Source: Sphingomonas flavalba (lineage in GTDB: Bacteria > Pseudomonadota > Alphaproteobacteria > Sphingomonadales > Sphingomonadaceae). From it: a stretch of 64,000 nucleotides of DNA. The notes beneath the pieces are model-generated. The model had not been told where the DNA came from, did not search any database, and worked only from the letters and a program-made list of their open reading frames with translations. The translations under genes were made by a program, and so were the position numbers. The stretch spans positions 1 through 64,000 of the forward strand of contig NZ_SPHY01000008.1 of assembly GCF_004796535.1 (NCBI RefSeq), written 5' to 3'. Positions within the stretch are counted from its first letter, which is position 1, and the number at the start of each line of letters is the position of its first letter. This document shows, one piece after another, positions 45,190 to 53,780 of the stretch.

Positions 45190-45654
45190 TCACTTCTCCG
45201 GCGGGCTGTGCGCCTCGTAGGAGGAGACGTGGTTCATCGCGATCACCCATTTGCCGTCGACCTTGCGGAACAGGCGGGTATTGATCCCCTCCTGCGGATG
45301 CGCCGGTCGCTCCAGATGGTAATGGCTGATCAACAGCGCCGCGTCTGGGGCGAGCAGGTCGACGGTCATGTCGTAGAAATGGAGGGTGCCGCGCCGTTCC
45401 GGCGCGCCGCCATAGTCGCGGACATAATGGTCGAGGGTGCCTTGCCAGTCGTCCTGCATCTTGCCGCCGGAGACGAAGACGACACCCGGATTCTGGAAGC
45501 CGTCCATATAGCCGCGAAAATCGCCACGGTTCCACGCGCTCTCCATCCGCGCGATCACCCCCCGGATCGCCGCTTCGTCGTCCGCCGGCCCGGCGGCCGC
45601 ACCGGGCACGGCCGCCGCCAGCAGCGCCGCGCCCACCATCCATGCCAGCTTCAT
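45190..45654 (-). CDS. Secreted NTF2-like (SnoaL/DUF4440-type) protein
   Basis: A 154-residue exported protein (signal peptide MKLAWMVGAALLAAAVPGAAA) with an NTF2-like domain: IRGVIARMESAWNRGDFRGYMDGF, then QDDWQGTLDHYVRDYG and NTRLFRKVDGKWVIAMNHVSS. Members of this group are often pocket proteins of unknown reaction. Its start overlaps the stop of the upstream amidohydrolase in ATGA, so the two are coupled and probably work on the same compound. Confidence 0.85.
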   Translation of the reverse strand: MKLAWMVGAALLAAAVPGAAAGPADDEAAIRGVIARMESAWNRGDFRGYMDGFQNPGVVFVSGGKMQDDWQGTLDHYVRDYGGAPERRGTLHFYDMTVDLLAPDAALLISHYHLERPAHPQEGINTRLFRKVDGKWVIAMNHVSSYEAHSPPEK

Positions 45655-47144
45655 CGTGCTACCTCCTGCTCGGGTCGATAGAAAAGCGGATTTTCCGGCA
45701 GCCGCGCCAGGTCGACCCGACGTCCCTGTGCGATCACCGCCTCGACCTTCTCGATATTGCGGATATCGGCGAGCGGGTCGGCCGACAGCAACACAAGATC
45801 GGCGATTTTGCCAGCCTCGATCGTCCCCAGATCCTTGCTCATCGCGGCGGCGGCAGCGCCGTTACGGGTGCCGGCGACGATCGCCTGCATCGGCGTCATC
45901 CCCAGCTCAACCAGGCCCTGGATCGCGAGGATGGTGCCGCTGCCCGGCTCCGCCTCCGGCCCCTTGGGCGTGCGGCGGAACTCCGGCGCGTCGCCGAGGA
46001 AGCTGTCGGTGGCGACGGTGACGCGGCAGCCGGCCTTGATCAACCGTTCGGAATTGCGGCGCTGGATGTCGTCATTCTCACCGAGCATTTCGAGCCGGCG
46101 CCAGCGCTCTGCGCTGGTGGTGGCGGGCGGCAGCTTCGCGATCCGGGCTTCCGCCTCGGCGCGCGCCTGCAGATGGCGCTGGCGGAACGCGCCGGCGGTG
46201 AAGTTGGAGCGCAGGCCGCACAGCGCATCCTGCTTGACGATCAGCGCGATCAGGTCGTCGGGCAGGTCGCGGCTCATCAACTCAGGATGCTGGATCAGGT
46301 CGATGCCCGCCTCGACGGCCAGACGCAGGCCTTCCGAGCTTGTCGCATGGGTTTCCACCGGCTTGCCGCGCTTATGCGCTTCCTGGACGATCACCGCCTG
46401 CTGACGGGGTGAGAAGCCGATCAGCGACGGCCGCAGGAAATGGCTGGTCCCGCCATATTTGATGAAGTCGACGCCCTTGTCGAGGTAGCGGTTGATCGCC
46501 ACCCGCAGCTCGTCCGGCGTCATATCCATCAATTCTTCGCCGGCATCCTGGGCCAGGATGTCGTTCCATCGCTCCTGGAACAGCGACAGCTCCGAATCCT
46601 TGGTCAGCGAGAAGGTCAGCGAAAACGGCCCGCCCCAGCCGACGATGTTGCCGGCCGCCTTGATACGCGCCCCAACCAACTCGCCACGGTCGACCCGGTC
46701 ACGCACCGCCAGCACCGGGGCGAGCACGCCGTAGCTGTCACGCAGCGTCGTCACCCCGGCCTTCAGCGCCCGCTGCGTGAACTCGACCGCCAACTGTTCG
46801 CCATGATCGGCATATTTGACCGACGTGTCACGCCGCGCCGGGTTGCCATAGACGCTCAGATGGACGTTGCTGTCGATGAAGCCGGGCAACAGGTAACGCC
46901 CGCGCCCGTCGATGACCTCCACGCCGGCGGGGGTGGCGCCGGCCGCCCGCACCGCCTGGATCCGTCCGCCCGCTACAAGCACGGTCATGTTGGGCCGCGC
47001 CGGCGCTCCGGTGCCGTCGATGACGGTCACCCCGACAATCGCCAAATCGGACGCCACACCGGTTTGAGCGACCGCCGGCACTGCCAGCACCGCCGCCACG
47101 GCACGGAGCGCCCAATGTCGGACTAATTGTCTAGACTTACCCAT
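45651..47144 (-). CDS. Secreted amidohydrolase-family protein with a substituted metal ligand
   Basis: A 497-residue exported member of the amidohydrolase superfamily (imidazolonepropionase/prolidase-like group). The signal peptide is WALRAVAAVLAVPAVAQ. The usual N-terminal metal motif DxHxH reads DSNVHL (residues 91-96), so Asn93 replaces the first His. The remaining expected ligands seem present: Lys in DFIKYGGTSHF, His in VETHATS, His in DLIQHPEL, Asp in VATDSFLG. The C-terminus has GTIEAGKIADLVLLSADPL. Members include peptidases acting on Xaa-Pro or other dipeptides. Divergent from the TonB receptor with a shared operator region. Confidence 0.88.
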   Translation of the reverse strand: MGKSRQLVRHWALRAVAAVLAVPAVAQTGVASDLAIVGVTVIDGTGAPARPNMTVLVAGGRIQAVRAAGATPAGVEVIDGRGRYLLPGFIDSNVHLSVYGNPARRDTSVKYADHGEQLAVEFTQRALKAGVTTLRDSYGVLAPVLAVRDRVDRGELVGARIKAAGNIVGWGGPFSLTFSLTKDSELSLFQERWNDILAQDAGEELMDMTPDELRVAINRYLDKGVDFIKYGGTSHFLRPSLIGFSPRQQAVIVQEAHKRGKPVETHATSSEGLRLAVEAGIDLIQHPELMSRDLPDDLIALIVKQDALCGLRSNFTAGAFRQRHLQARAEAEARIAKLPPATTSAERWRRLEMLGENDDIQRRNSERLIKAGCRVTVATDSFLGDAPEFRRTPKGPEAEPGSGTILAIQGLVELGMTPMQAIVAGTRNGAAAAAMSKDLGTIEAGKIADLVLLSADPLADIRNIEKVEAVIAQGRRVDLARLPENPLFYRPEQEVAR

Positions 47145-47174
47145 TCCTTCATCCTCCCCACATCCAAGACGGGA

Positions 47175-47217
47175 TTGACAGCACGGTTTAATCGCATACC
47201 GTATTTGGTATACGGTA
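47175..47217. promoter_or_regulatory. Promoter/operator between amidohydrolase and TonB receptor
   Basis: A perfect -35 hexamer TTGACA (47175-47180, plus strand) is followed by the inverted repeat TACCGTAT-TTGGT-ATACGGTA (47197-47217), with perfect 8-base arms and a 5-base spacer. The repeat would overlap the -10 region, as expected of a repressor operator. It contains GGTATACG, shared with the site before the DadA-like gene. The TonB receptor starts 84 bases to the right; the amidohydrolase starts 53 bases to the left. Confidence 0.65.
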
Positions 47218-47300
47218 GTCGATGAGTCACTGCGCTTAGCCGTATTAGATCAATTATGGCGTCGGCCGAGCGCAAGCAGATTAAAACAGGGAGAAGCACG

Positions 47301-50201
47301 ATGAACGGCATAAAATTGTCTGACATGGCGGCGCGGATACGTCCCGCATTGCTGGCATCTACGCTGCTGTGTGGCTTCGCGGTGGCGACTCCGGCCTTCG
47401 CTCAGGCGGAAGAAGGGGGGGACATCATCGTCACCGGCTCGCGCCTGATCCGCACCGACCTGACGGCGCCCAGCCCGATCACGGTGGTTAGCGACGCCGA
47501 CATCAAGATGTCCGGCAACGTGACGATTGAAAGCACGCTGAACCAGTTCCCGCAGCTTGCCGGCGGCAACAGTTCGAGCGTCAACAACGGCGGCGGGTCC
47601 GGCGTGCTGAGCGCCAACCTGCGCGGCCTTGGCCCGACCCGCACGCTGGTGCTGGTCAACGGCCGCCGGTTCATCCCGGCGAACTCCGATGGTCTCGTCG
47701 ACCTCGCCACTATTCCCGACGCCCTGATCCAGCGGGTCGAGATCATCACCGGCGGCGCGTCGGCGGTCTATGGGTCAGACGCGGTTGCCGGCGCGGTGAA
47801 CTTCATTCTCAAGAAAAATTTCGACGGCCTGGAAGCCAGCTACCAATATGGCCAGACGACGCGCAGCGACGGCGCATCGCACAAGGCGGACATCACCTTC
47901 GGCACCAACTTCGCCGACAACCGCGGCAATGTCGTATTTTCCGCGTCCTACACGAAGCGCGACCAAGTCCTGCAGGCCGATCGCGGCTTTGCCCAGGTGC
48001 CGCTCGACACGGTCGGCGGCAAGCTGGTTCCCGGCGGCTCCGGCAACGTGCCAGGCACCCGCGTCGGCCTTAGCGCCACCCAGCTCGCCAACCTGCAAGG
48101 CATCAACCTGACGCCGAGCGGCAACTGCTCGGCGCTGACCGGCATCGTCTTCGGCGAAAACGGTGTGCCGCAACCCTATTGCACGCCAGAGAGCGCGTAT
48201 AATTACGCACCGTTCAACTATCTGCTGCGGCCGCTGGAGCGGATTCAGGTCTCCGCCCTCGCCCACTATGAGGTAGCGGACAACATCGAGGCGTTCGCGG
48301 AAGTCTATTACGCCAACACCCGCAACGAATCGACGCTGGCGCCGGACTCCTTCGTTCCGATCACGCCGGGCGGGCCATCGTCCACCCTGCTGGTTCCCAA
48401 CTATGCGAACAGCCCGGTGCTGAGCCCGGCGACCCGGCAGTTCTTCGTCGATAACGCCTGGCTGTTCGATCCCAACGGCACCGGCACCGCGTCCGTTGTC
48501 GGCGGCGGCCGGCGCGCGAGCGAACTCGGCACCCGCGATTCGAGCTACGAGCGCAACGCGATCAACCTGACCGGCGGCCTGCGCGGCCAGGTCGACCTGC
48601 TCGGCAGCCAATGGCACTGGGAGGCGTTCTACCAGTATCAGCGCAACCGGACGGACAACCGCACCGAAGGCATGATCTCGCAAGCCCGCCTTGCCCAAGG
48701 TCTCGACGCGATCACCAACGGCGCCGGCGAGGTTGTCTGCCGCAACCAGTCGCTCGGCTGCGTGCCGGTCAACGTGTTTGGCATCGGATCGATCACGCCG
48801 GCGGCCGGCAAGTTCCTTACCCCGCCGCGGGTCAGCGACGACCGCTTCGTCCGCCAGGTCGCCGGCGCCTCGCTCAGCGGCGTGCTGTTCGAGCTGCCGG
48901 CGGGCCCGGTCTCGGTCGCGCTCGGCACGGAATACCGCAAGGACAGCTACCTCTTCCATCCGAGCCCGCTCGACCTGGCGGGTGAATATGGGCCGGTGTC
49001 GCAGTCGCCGATCTCCGGCAGCTTCAACCTGAAGGAGATCTTCGGCGAGCTGCGCGTCCCGATCCTCGCCGACATGCCGTTCGTCCAGACCCTCGCCGTC
49101 GAGGGGGCGGCGCGCTATTCCGACTATTCGAACATCGGCAGCGTATTCACCTGGAAGCTCGGCGGCGAATATGCGCCGGTCAAGTGGGTGCGGTTCCGTT
49201 CGGCCTACAACGTGGCCATCCGCGCTCCGTCGCTGAACGAACTGTACGCACCCAGCACGCAGGGCTTCACCTCCGGGACGGATCCGTGCGCTGTGGGCCA
49301 GAACCCGACGGCGGCGCAGAAGCAGTTCTGCGTGTCGCAGGGCGTTCCAGCAGCGGATATCGACACCTTCACCCAGTCGGCGCTGGGCTTCAGTGCGGTC
49401 GGCGGCGGCAACCCCAACCTGTCGGAGGAAAAGTCGAAGACGCTGACGATCGGGGCGGTGGTGTCGCCACCGTTCCTCGACCGGCTGAACCTGACCGTCG
49501 ACTATTTCAAGGTCAAGGTGTCGGGCGGCATCGCGGCGATCAACGCCAACCAGACGATCAGCGACTGCTATCGCAACATGGACGCCAATTCGCCGACCTG
49601 CCGGGCGATCAGCCGCCTGCCCAACGGCCAGGTCAACGAGGTGAAGACCTTCACCAACAACCTGGCGGCGATCAAGGCAGAGGGGCTTGATGCCCAGATC
49701 GACTACCGCATCCCGCTGGGCGGCTTCCTCCAGCTGGGCGACGAACCGGCCAGCCTGATGCTGCAGGCGGTCGGCAGCTGGTTGTTCGAGGAGTCGCGGC
49801 AGGTGTTGGTCAGTCAGCCACCGATCGACTGCGCCGGACATTTCGGCAATGGCTGCATCGGCACCGGCGCGTTCGGCGTGCCGGCGTTCAAGCTCAGCCT
49901 GTCGGGCACTTACACCGGCGGTCCGTTGACCTTCCGCGCCGAAAGCCGGATGATCGACGGGTTCAAGCTGTATCCGGGCTTCACGGCTGCCGTGCAGAAG
50001 ACCAGCCCGCAATGGTATGTCGACCTGTCGGCGACCGTGAAGGTGATGGAGCATTTCGAGCTGTTCGGCGGTCTCGACAACCTGTTCGACAAGACTCCGC
50101 CGATCCTGGGCACCGCGCTTGCGGGCGACGCCAACACCGATCCTTCGCTGTGGGATGTGGTCGGGCGCCGCTTCTTCGTCGGCGGGCGCGTAACCTTCTG
50201 A
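47301..50201 (+). CDS. TonB-dependent receptor of the peptide-utilisation region
   Basis: A 966-residue outer-membrane importer. The signal peptide (ALLASTLLCGFAVATPAFAQ) is followed by the TonB-box region GGDIIVTGSRLIRTDL and a plug domain (LRGLGPTRTLVLVNGRRF, VEIITGGASAVYGSDAVAG). The long beta-barrel ends DVVGRRFFVGGRVTF with the expected terminal Phe. This large type, with the LVLVNGRR plug motif, is common in Sphingomonadales and Caulobacterales for oligomeric nutrients. The ATG at 47301 has a GGGAGA site. A strong terminator follows. Confidence 0.94.
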   Translation: MNGIKLSDMAARIRPALLASTLLCGFAVATPAFAQAEEGGDIIVTGSRLIRTDLTAPSPITVVSDADIKMSGNVTIESTLNQFPQLAGGNSSSVNNGGGSGVLSANLRGLGPTRTLVLVNGRRFIPANSDGLVDLATIPDALIQRVEIITGGASAVYGSDAVAGAVNFILKKNFDGLEASYQYGQTTRSDGASHKADITFGTNFADNRGNVVFSASYTKRDQVLQADRGFAQVPLDTVGGKLVPGGSGNVPGTRVGLSATQLANLQGINLTPSGNCSALTGIVFGENGVPQPYCTPESAYNYAPFNYLLRPLERIQVSALAHYEVADNIEAFAEVYYANTRNESTLAPDSFVPITPGGPSSTLLVPNYANSPVLSPATRQFFVDNAWLFDPNGTGTASVVGGGRRASELGTRDSSYERNAINLTGGLRGQVDLLGSQWHWEAFYQYQRNRTDNRTEGMISQARLAQGLDAITNGAGEVVCRNQSLGCVPVNVFGIGSITPAAGKFLTPPRVSDDRFVRQVAGASLSGVLFELPAGPVSVALGTEYRKDSYLFHPSPLDLAGEYGPVSQSPISGSFNLKEIFGELRVPILADMPFVQTLAVEGAARYSDYSNIGSVFTWKLGGEYAPVKWVRFRSAYNVAIRAPSLNELYAPSTQGFTSGTDPCAVGQNPTAAQKQFCVSQGVPAADIDTFTQSALGFSAVGGGNPNLSEEKSKTLTIGAVVSPPFLDRLNLTVDYFKVKVSGGIAAINANQTISDCYRNMDANSPTCRAISRLPNGQVNEVKTFTNNLAAIKAEGLDAQIDYRIPLGGFLQLGDEPASLMLQAVGSWLFEESRQVLVSQPPIDCAGHFGNGCIGTGAFGVPAFKLSLSGTYTGGPLTFRAESRMIDGFKLYPGFTAAVQKTSPQWYVDLSATVKVMEHFELFGGLDNLFDKTPPILGTALAGDANTDPSLWDVVGRRFFVGGRVTF

Positions 50202-50207
50202 CCTACG

Positions 50208-50251
50208 GGGTGGCTGCCGCCGGATCTCCGGTTTCGGCAGCCACCCGATTT
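50208..50251 (+). terminator. Terminator-like hairpin after the TonB receptor
   Basis: Perfect 12-base arms GGGTGGCTGCCG/CGGCAGCCACCC with a 15-base loop, followed by GATTTG. It starts 7 bases after the receptor stop and probably reduces or stops read-through into the DUF885 gene. The T tract is short. Confidence 0.75.
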
Positions 50252-50285
50252 GTTACGATACAAGATCGACCAAGGGGACACTGGC

Positions 50286-52082
50286 ATGAAACGTCGTCAT
50301 AACCTTCGCTCTGGCCTGACCGGCGCAGCCGCTTTGACGGTACTTGCCTTCTGCTCTCCTGCGACCGTTGCCGTCGCCGCGCCCCAGGCCGTGGCGGCGA
50401 CCGCGGCCGACCAGCAGTTGCAGGCGCTGTACAATGCCGAGTGGGAATGGCGGCAGGCCGAACTGGCCCGCGTCCGCGACGCCAGCGGCCGATGGAATAA
50501 CAACGCCGACCGCCTGCCGCGGGTCGACGCGCAGTCGCAGGCCGCCCGGCTCGCCTACTGGACCAAGGCGCTGGCGGCGCTCGACCGCATTCCGGTCGAC
50601 CAGCTGTCGCCGGACGAGAAGATCAACGCCGCGGTCTTCCGGCAGTCGATCACCACGCTTGCCGACAACGTCCGTTTCAAGACCTACGAGGCGCCGTTCA
50701 ACGCCGACACCTTCTTCTGGAGCGGGCTGTCGCCGCGCACCGGCGGCTTCGCCAATGCCGCCGAGTACCGCGCCTATATCGGCCGGATGCGCGACATTCC
50801 GCGCTATTTCGACGAGCAGACCACCAACATGCGGGCCGGGTTGAAGCGCGGCTACACGGTGCCGCGCATCGCCGTCGTCGGCCGCGACAAGACGATCGAG
50901 CCGTTCACGATTTCGGGTGACGGCAATCCGTTCCTCGATCCGTTCAAGGCGATGCCGCCGTCGATCCCGGCGGCCGAACAGGCGCAGTTGAAGGCAGAGG
51001 CCGCGAGCGTCCTCGATAGCGTCGTCGTCCCCGCCTACAAGAAGCTGCTGACATTCATCCGCGCCGAATATCTGACCAAGGCGCGGACCACCCTCGCCGC
51101 CGAGGCGATGCCGGACGGCAAGGCCTTCTACCAGTCGCAGATCAAGGGCTTCACCACCCTCGACCTGACCGCCGAGCAGATCCACGAGATCGGGCTGAAG
51201 GAAGTGGCGCGGATCACCGCTGAGATGGAAGCGGTGAAGGCCGAGACCGGCTTCAAGGGCACGATGCCCGAATTCCTGAAATTCCTGCGCACCGATCCGC
51301 AATTCTATCCCAAGACGCCATATCAGCTGCTCGCCTTTTCCGCCTATGTCGCCAAGCGGGTCGACGGCAAGCTGGCGGAGTTGATCGGCTTCCTGCCTCG
51401 CCGGCGCTTCACCATCCTGCCGGTGCCGCCGGCGCTCGCGCCGATCTACACCGGTGGGCGCGGCGGGCTGGAAAGCTGCCTGATGAACACCTACGACCTG
51501 CCGTCGCGACCGCTCTACACGCTAACCGCGCTGACCCTGCACGAATGCAATCCAGGGCACAGCTTCCAGGCGGCGGTGGCGCAGGAAGCGAAGGGCCGGC
51601 CCGATTTCCGCCGCCAGACCTCGTTCTCCGGCTATGGCGAGGGCTGGGCGCTCTACATGGAATGGCTCGGCACCAAGATCGGCATCTACGACACGCCTTA
51701 CGAAAATTTCGGCCGGCTCTCCTACGAGATCTGGCGCGCCAGCCGGCTGGTGATCGACACCGGCATCCACCATTACGGCTGGACCCGCGAACAGGCCCAG
51801 CAATATCTGCGCGATCACACCGCCTTGTCCGAGCACGAGATCGAGACGGAGATCGACCGCTACATCGCCTGGCCGGGCCAGGCGCTGGCCTACAAGCTGG
51901 GCGAGATGGTGATCCGCCGCAAGCGCGCCGAGGCGGAGGCAAAGCTCGGCACCACCTTCGACCAGCGCAACTTCCACGACGTCATCCTGTCGCTCGGCTC
52001 GGTGCCGCTGCCGGTGCTCGAAGCGCGGCTCGACCAATTCATCGCCGACGGCGGAAAGGGCATCGACCAGGGCGACAACTGA
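50286..52082 (+). CDS. Secreted DUF885-family putative metallopeptidase
   Basis: A 598-residue exported protein (signal peptide region LTGAAALTVLAFCSPATVAVA) of the DUF885 family. The family motif is LTLHECNPGHSFQ near residue 415 (HExxPGH type), followed by FSGYGEGWALYMEWLG. The fold is largely helical and is believed to be a zinc peptidase related to M32-like enzymes. Start chosen at MKRRHNL with AAGGGG 8 bases upstream. It precedes the second amidohydrolase by 30 bases, suggesting co-transcription and a role in breaking down imported peptides. Confidence 0.9.
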   Translation: MKRRHNLRSGLTGAAALTVLAFCSPATVAVAAPQAVAATAADQQLQALYNAEWEWRQAELARVRDASGRWNNNADRLPRVDAQSQAARLAYWTKALAALDRIPVDQLSPDEKINAAVFRQSITTLADNVRFKTYEAPFNADTFFWSGLSPRTGGFANAAEYRAYIGRMRDIPRYFDEQTTNMRAGLKRGYTVPRIAVVGRDKTIEPFTISGDGNPFLDPFKAMPPSIPAAEQAQLKAEAASVLDSVVVPAYKKLLTFIRAEYLTKARTTLAAEAMPDGKAFYQSQIKGFTTLDLTAEQIHEIGLKEVARITAEMEAVKAETGFKGTMPEFLKFLRTDPQFYPKTPYQLLAFSAYVAKRVDGKLAELIGFLPRRRFTILPVPPALAPIYTGGRGGLESCLMNTYDLPSRPLYTLTALTLHECNPGHSFQAAVAQEAKGRPDFRRQTSFSGYGEGWALYMEWLGTKIGIYDTPYENFGRLSYEIWRASRLVIDTGIHHYGWTREQAQQYLRDHTALSEHEIETEIDRYIAWPGQALAYKLGEMVIRRKRAEAEAKLGTTFDQRNFHDVILSLGSVPLPVLEARLDQFIADGGKGIDQGDN

Positions 52083-52112
52083 TCGCAACAGGCATCGAAC
52101 GGGGGGCAGCAT

Positions 52113-53723
52113 ATGGCAGGACGGATGATGGTGCGGGCGCTGGCGGCAGCGCTCCTGTGGGGAGTGGCGCCGGCGGCGCTGCCGGCACAACCGGCAACGG
52201 ATGTGATCCCGGCGCGAACGCAGGGCCAGGGGATCGGCCCGTTCCAGCGGGTCGTGCTGCACAATGCGATGATGATCGACGGCACCGGCGCCCCGGCGCA
52301 GGGGCCGGTCGACATCATCCTGTCCGGTGACCGCATCGCCCAGATACGGTCGGCGCGGGCGGCGGACAGCGGGCCGGCGGCCGACCATGTCGTCGACCTG
52401 ACCGGCCATTACGTGATGCCCGGCTTCGTCGACGCGCACGTCCATCTCCACACGCTGGCGAGCGCGCAGGGCGTCCCGGCCGACTATGTGCTGAAACTGT
52501 GGATGGCGCACGGCGTCACCAGCGTGCGCGACCTGGGTAGCGGTTCGATCGAGTGGCTGTCGGCGATCAAGGCGCGCAGCGCCCGCAACGAGATCGTCGC
52601 CCCGCGGATCGACATCTATCCGATGTTCCACCAGATCAGCGGCAGCCCGGTCAACGACGCCGAAACCGCGCGGGCGGTGATCCGCGACGCCAAGCGGCGG
52701 GGGGCGGACGGCATCAAGTTCATCGGCGGCCCGCCGGAGGACGTGCTGTACGCCGCGCTCGACGAGGCGCGGAAGATCGGCCTGAGGACGACGATGCACC
52801 ATTCGCAGCAGATGGTCGCCTACGGCAACGTCCTGCAGACGTCGGAAGGCGGGCTCAACTCGATGGAGCATTGGTACGGCCTGCCGGAGGCGATGTTCAC
52901 CGATCGCCGCGTCCAGGACTGGCCGGTCGATTTCAACAACGACGACGAGCAGATGCGCTTCGGCGAGGCCGGCAACCTGTGGCGGCAGGCGGCGAAACCC
53001 GGGTCCGACGCCTGGAACAAGGTGATGGACACGCTGCTGGAGCGCAAGTTCGTCCTCGACCCGACTTTCGTCGCCTACCTGACCAGCCGCGATTTCATGC
53101 GGATGAGCCGGGCCTTGTGGCACGACAGCTACACCATGCCCGCCCTGTGGGACTATTACCGGCCAAGCCGCGTCCACCACGGTTCCTACTGGTTCGACTG
53201 GACGACCGAGAAGGAAATGGCGTGGAAGGAAAATTACCGCCTGTGGATGCGGTTCGTGAACGAATACAAGAACCGCGGCGGCGCGGTCACCGTCGGCAGC
53301 GACAGCGGCTACATCTACAACCTCTACGGCTTCGGCTACGTGCAAGAAATGGAACTGCTGCGCGAAGCCGGCTTCAGCCCGATCGAGGTGATCCATTCCG
53401 CAACCCAGGTCGGCGCCCGCGCGCTGGGCCACGAGGATCAGGTCGGCACCATCCGGGCCGGGCGCAAGGCCGATCTGGTGATCGTCCAGGGCAACCCGAT
53501 CGCCAACCTGCGCCTGCTGTTCGGCACCGGCACGATGAAGCTGAACGATGCGACCGGCAAGGCGGAGCGGGTCGGCGGCGTCGCCTGGACGGTGAAGGAC
53601 GGCATCCTCTATGATGCGCGCGCGCTGCGCCGGGAAATCCGGGAAATGGTGGCGAAGGCGAAGGCCGACCGGGGCCTGCCGCCGGGGCCGATGCCGATCG
53701 AGGCGAGCGATACGACCTATTGA
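52113..53723 (+). CDS. Secreted amidohydrolase-family protein
   Basis: A 536-residue exported amidohydrolase (signal peptide VRALAAALLWGVAPAALPAQ). Metal-site motifs are intact: GFVDAHVHLHT, Lys in ADGIKFIGG, His in TTMHHSQQM, His in NSMEHWYG and Asp in VGSDSGYIYN. The C-terminus has VGTIRAGRKADLVIVQGNP. It belongs to the same broad group as the protein at 45651-47144 but is not its recent duplicate. Likely a metal-dependent peptidase or amidase working next to the DUF885 protein; substrate unproven. Confidence 0.9.
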   Translation: MAGRMMVRALAAALLWGVAPAALPAQPATDVIPARTQGQGIGPFQRVVLHNAMMIDGTGAPAQGPVDIILSGDRIAQIRSARAADSGPAADHVVDLTGHYVMPGFVDAHVHLHTLASAQGVPADYVLKLWMAHGVTSVRDLGSGSIEWLSAIKARSARNEIVAPRIDIYPMFHQISGSPVNDAETARAVIRDAKRRGADGIKFIGGPPEDVLYAALDEARKIGLRTTMHHSQQMVAYGNVLQTSEGGLNSMEHWYGLPEAMFTDRRVQDWPVDFNNDDEQMRFGEAGNLWRQAAKPGSDAWNKVMDTLLERKFVLDPTFVAYLTSRDFMRMSRALWHDSYTMPALWDYYRPSRVHHGSYWFDWTTEKEMAWKENYRLWMRFVNEYKNRGGAVTVGSDSGYIYNLYGFGYVQEMELLREAGFSPIEVIHSATQVGARALGHEDQVGTIRAGRKADLVIVQGNPIANLRLLFGTGTMKLNDATGKAERVGGVAWTVKDGILYDARALRREIREMVAKAKADRGLPPGPMPIEASDTTY

Positions 53724-53780
53724 GGCATGTGATACTGGCGACAGGAGCGGCGGTGCAGGCGGAAGACAAGGGAAACAGGC

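Noticed and set aside
47775..50054. 759-codon minus-strand open frame opposite the second TonB receptor
   Set aside because: Same shadow effect; no motif, and the receptor explains the region.
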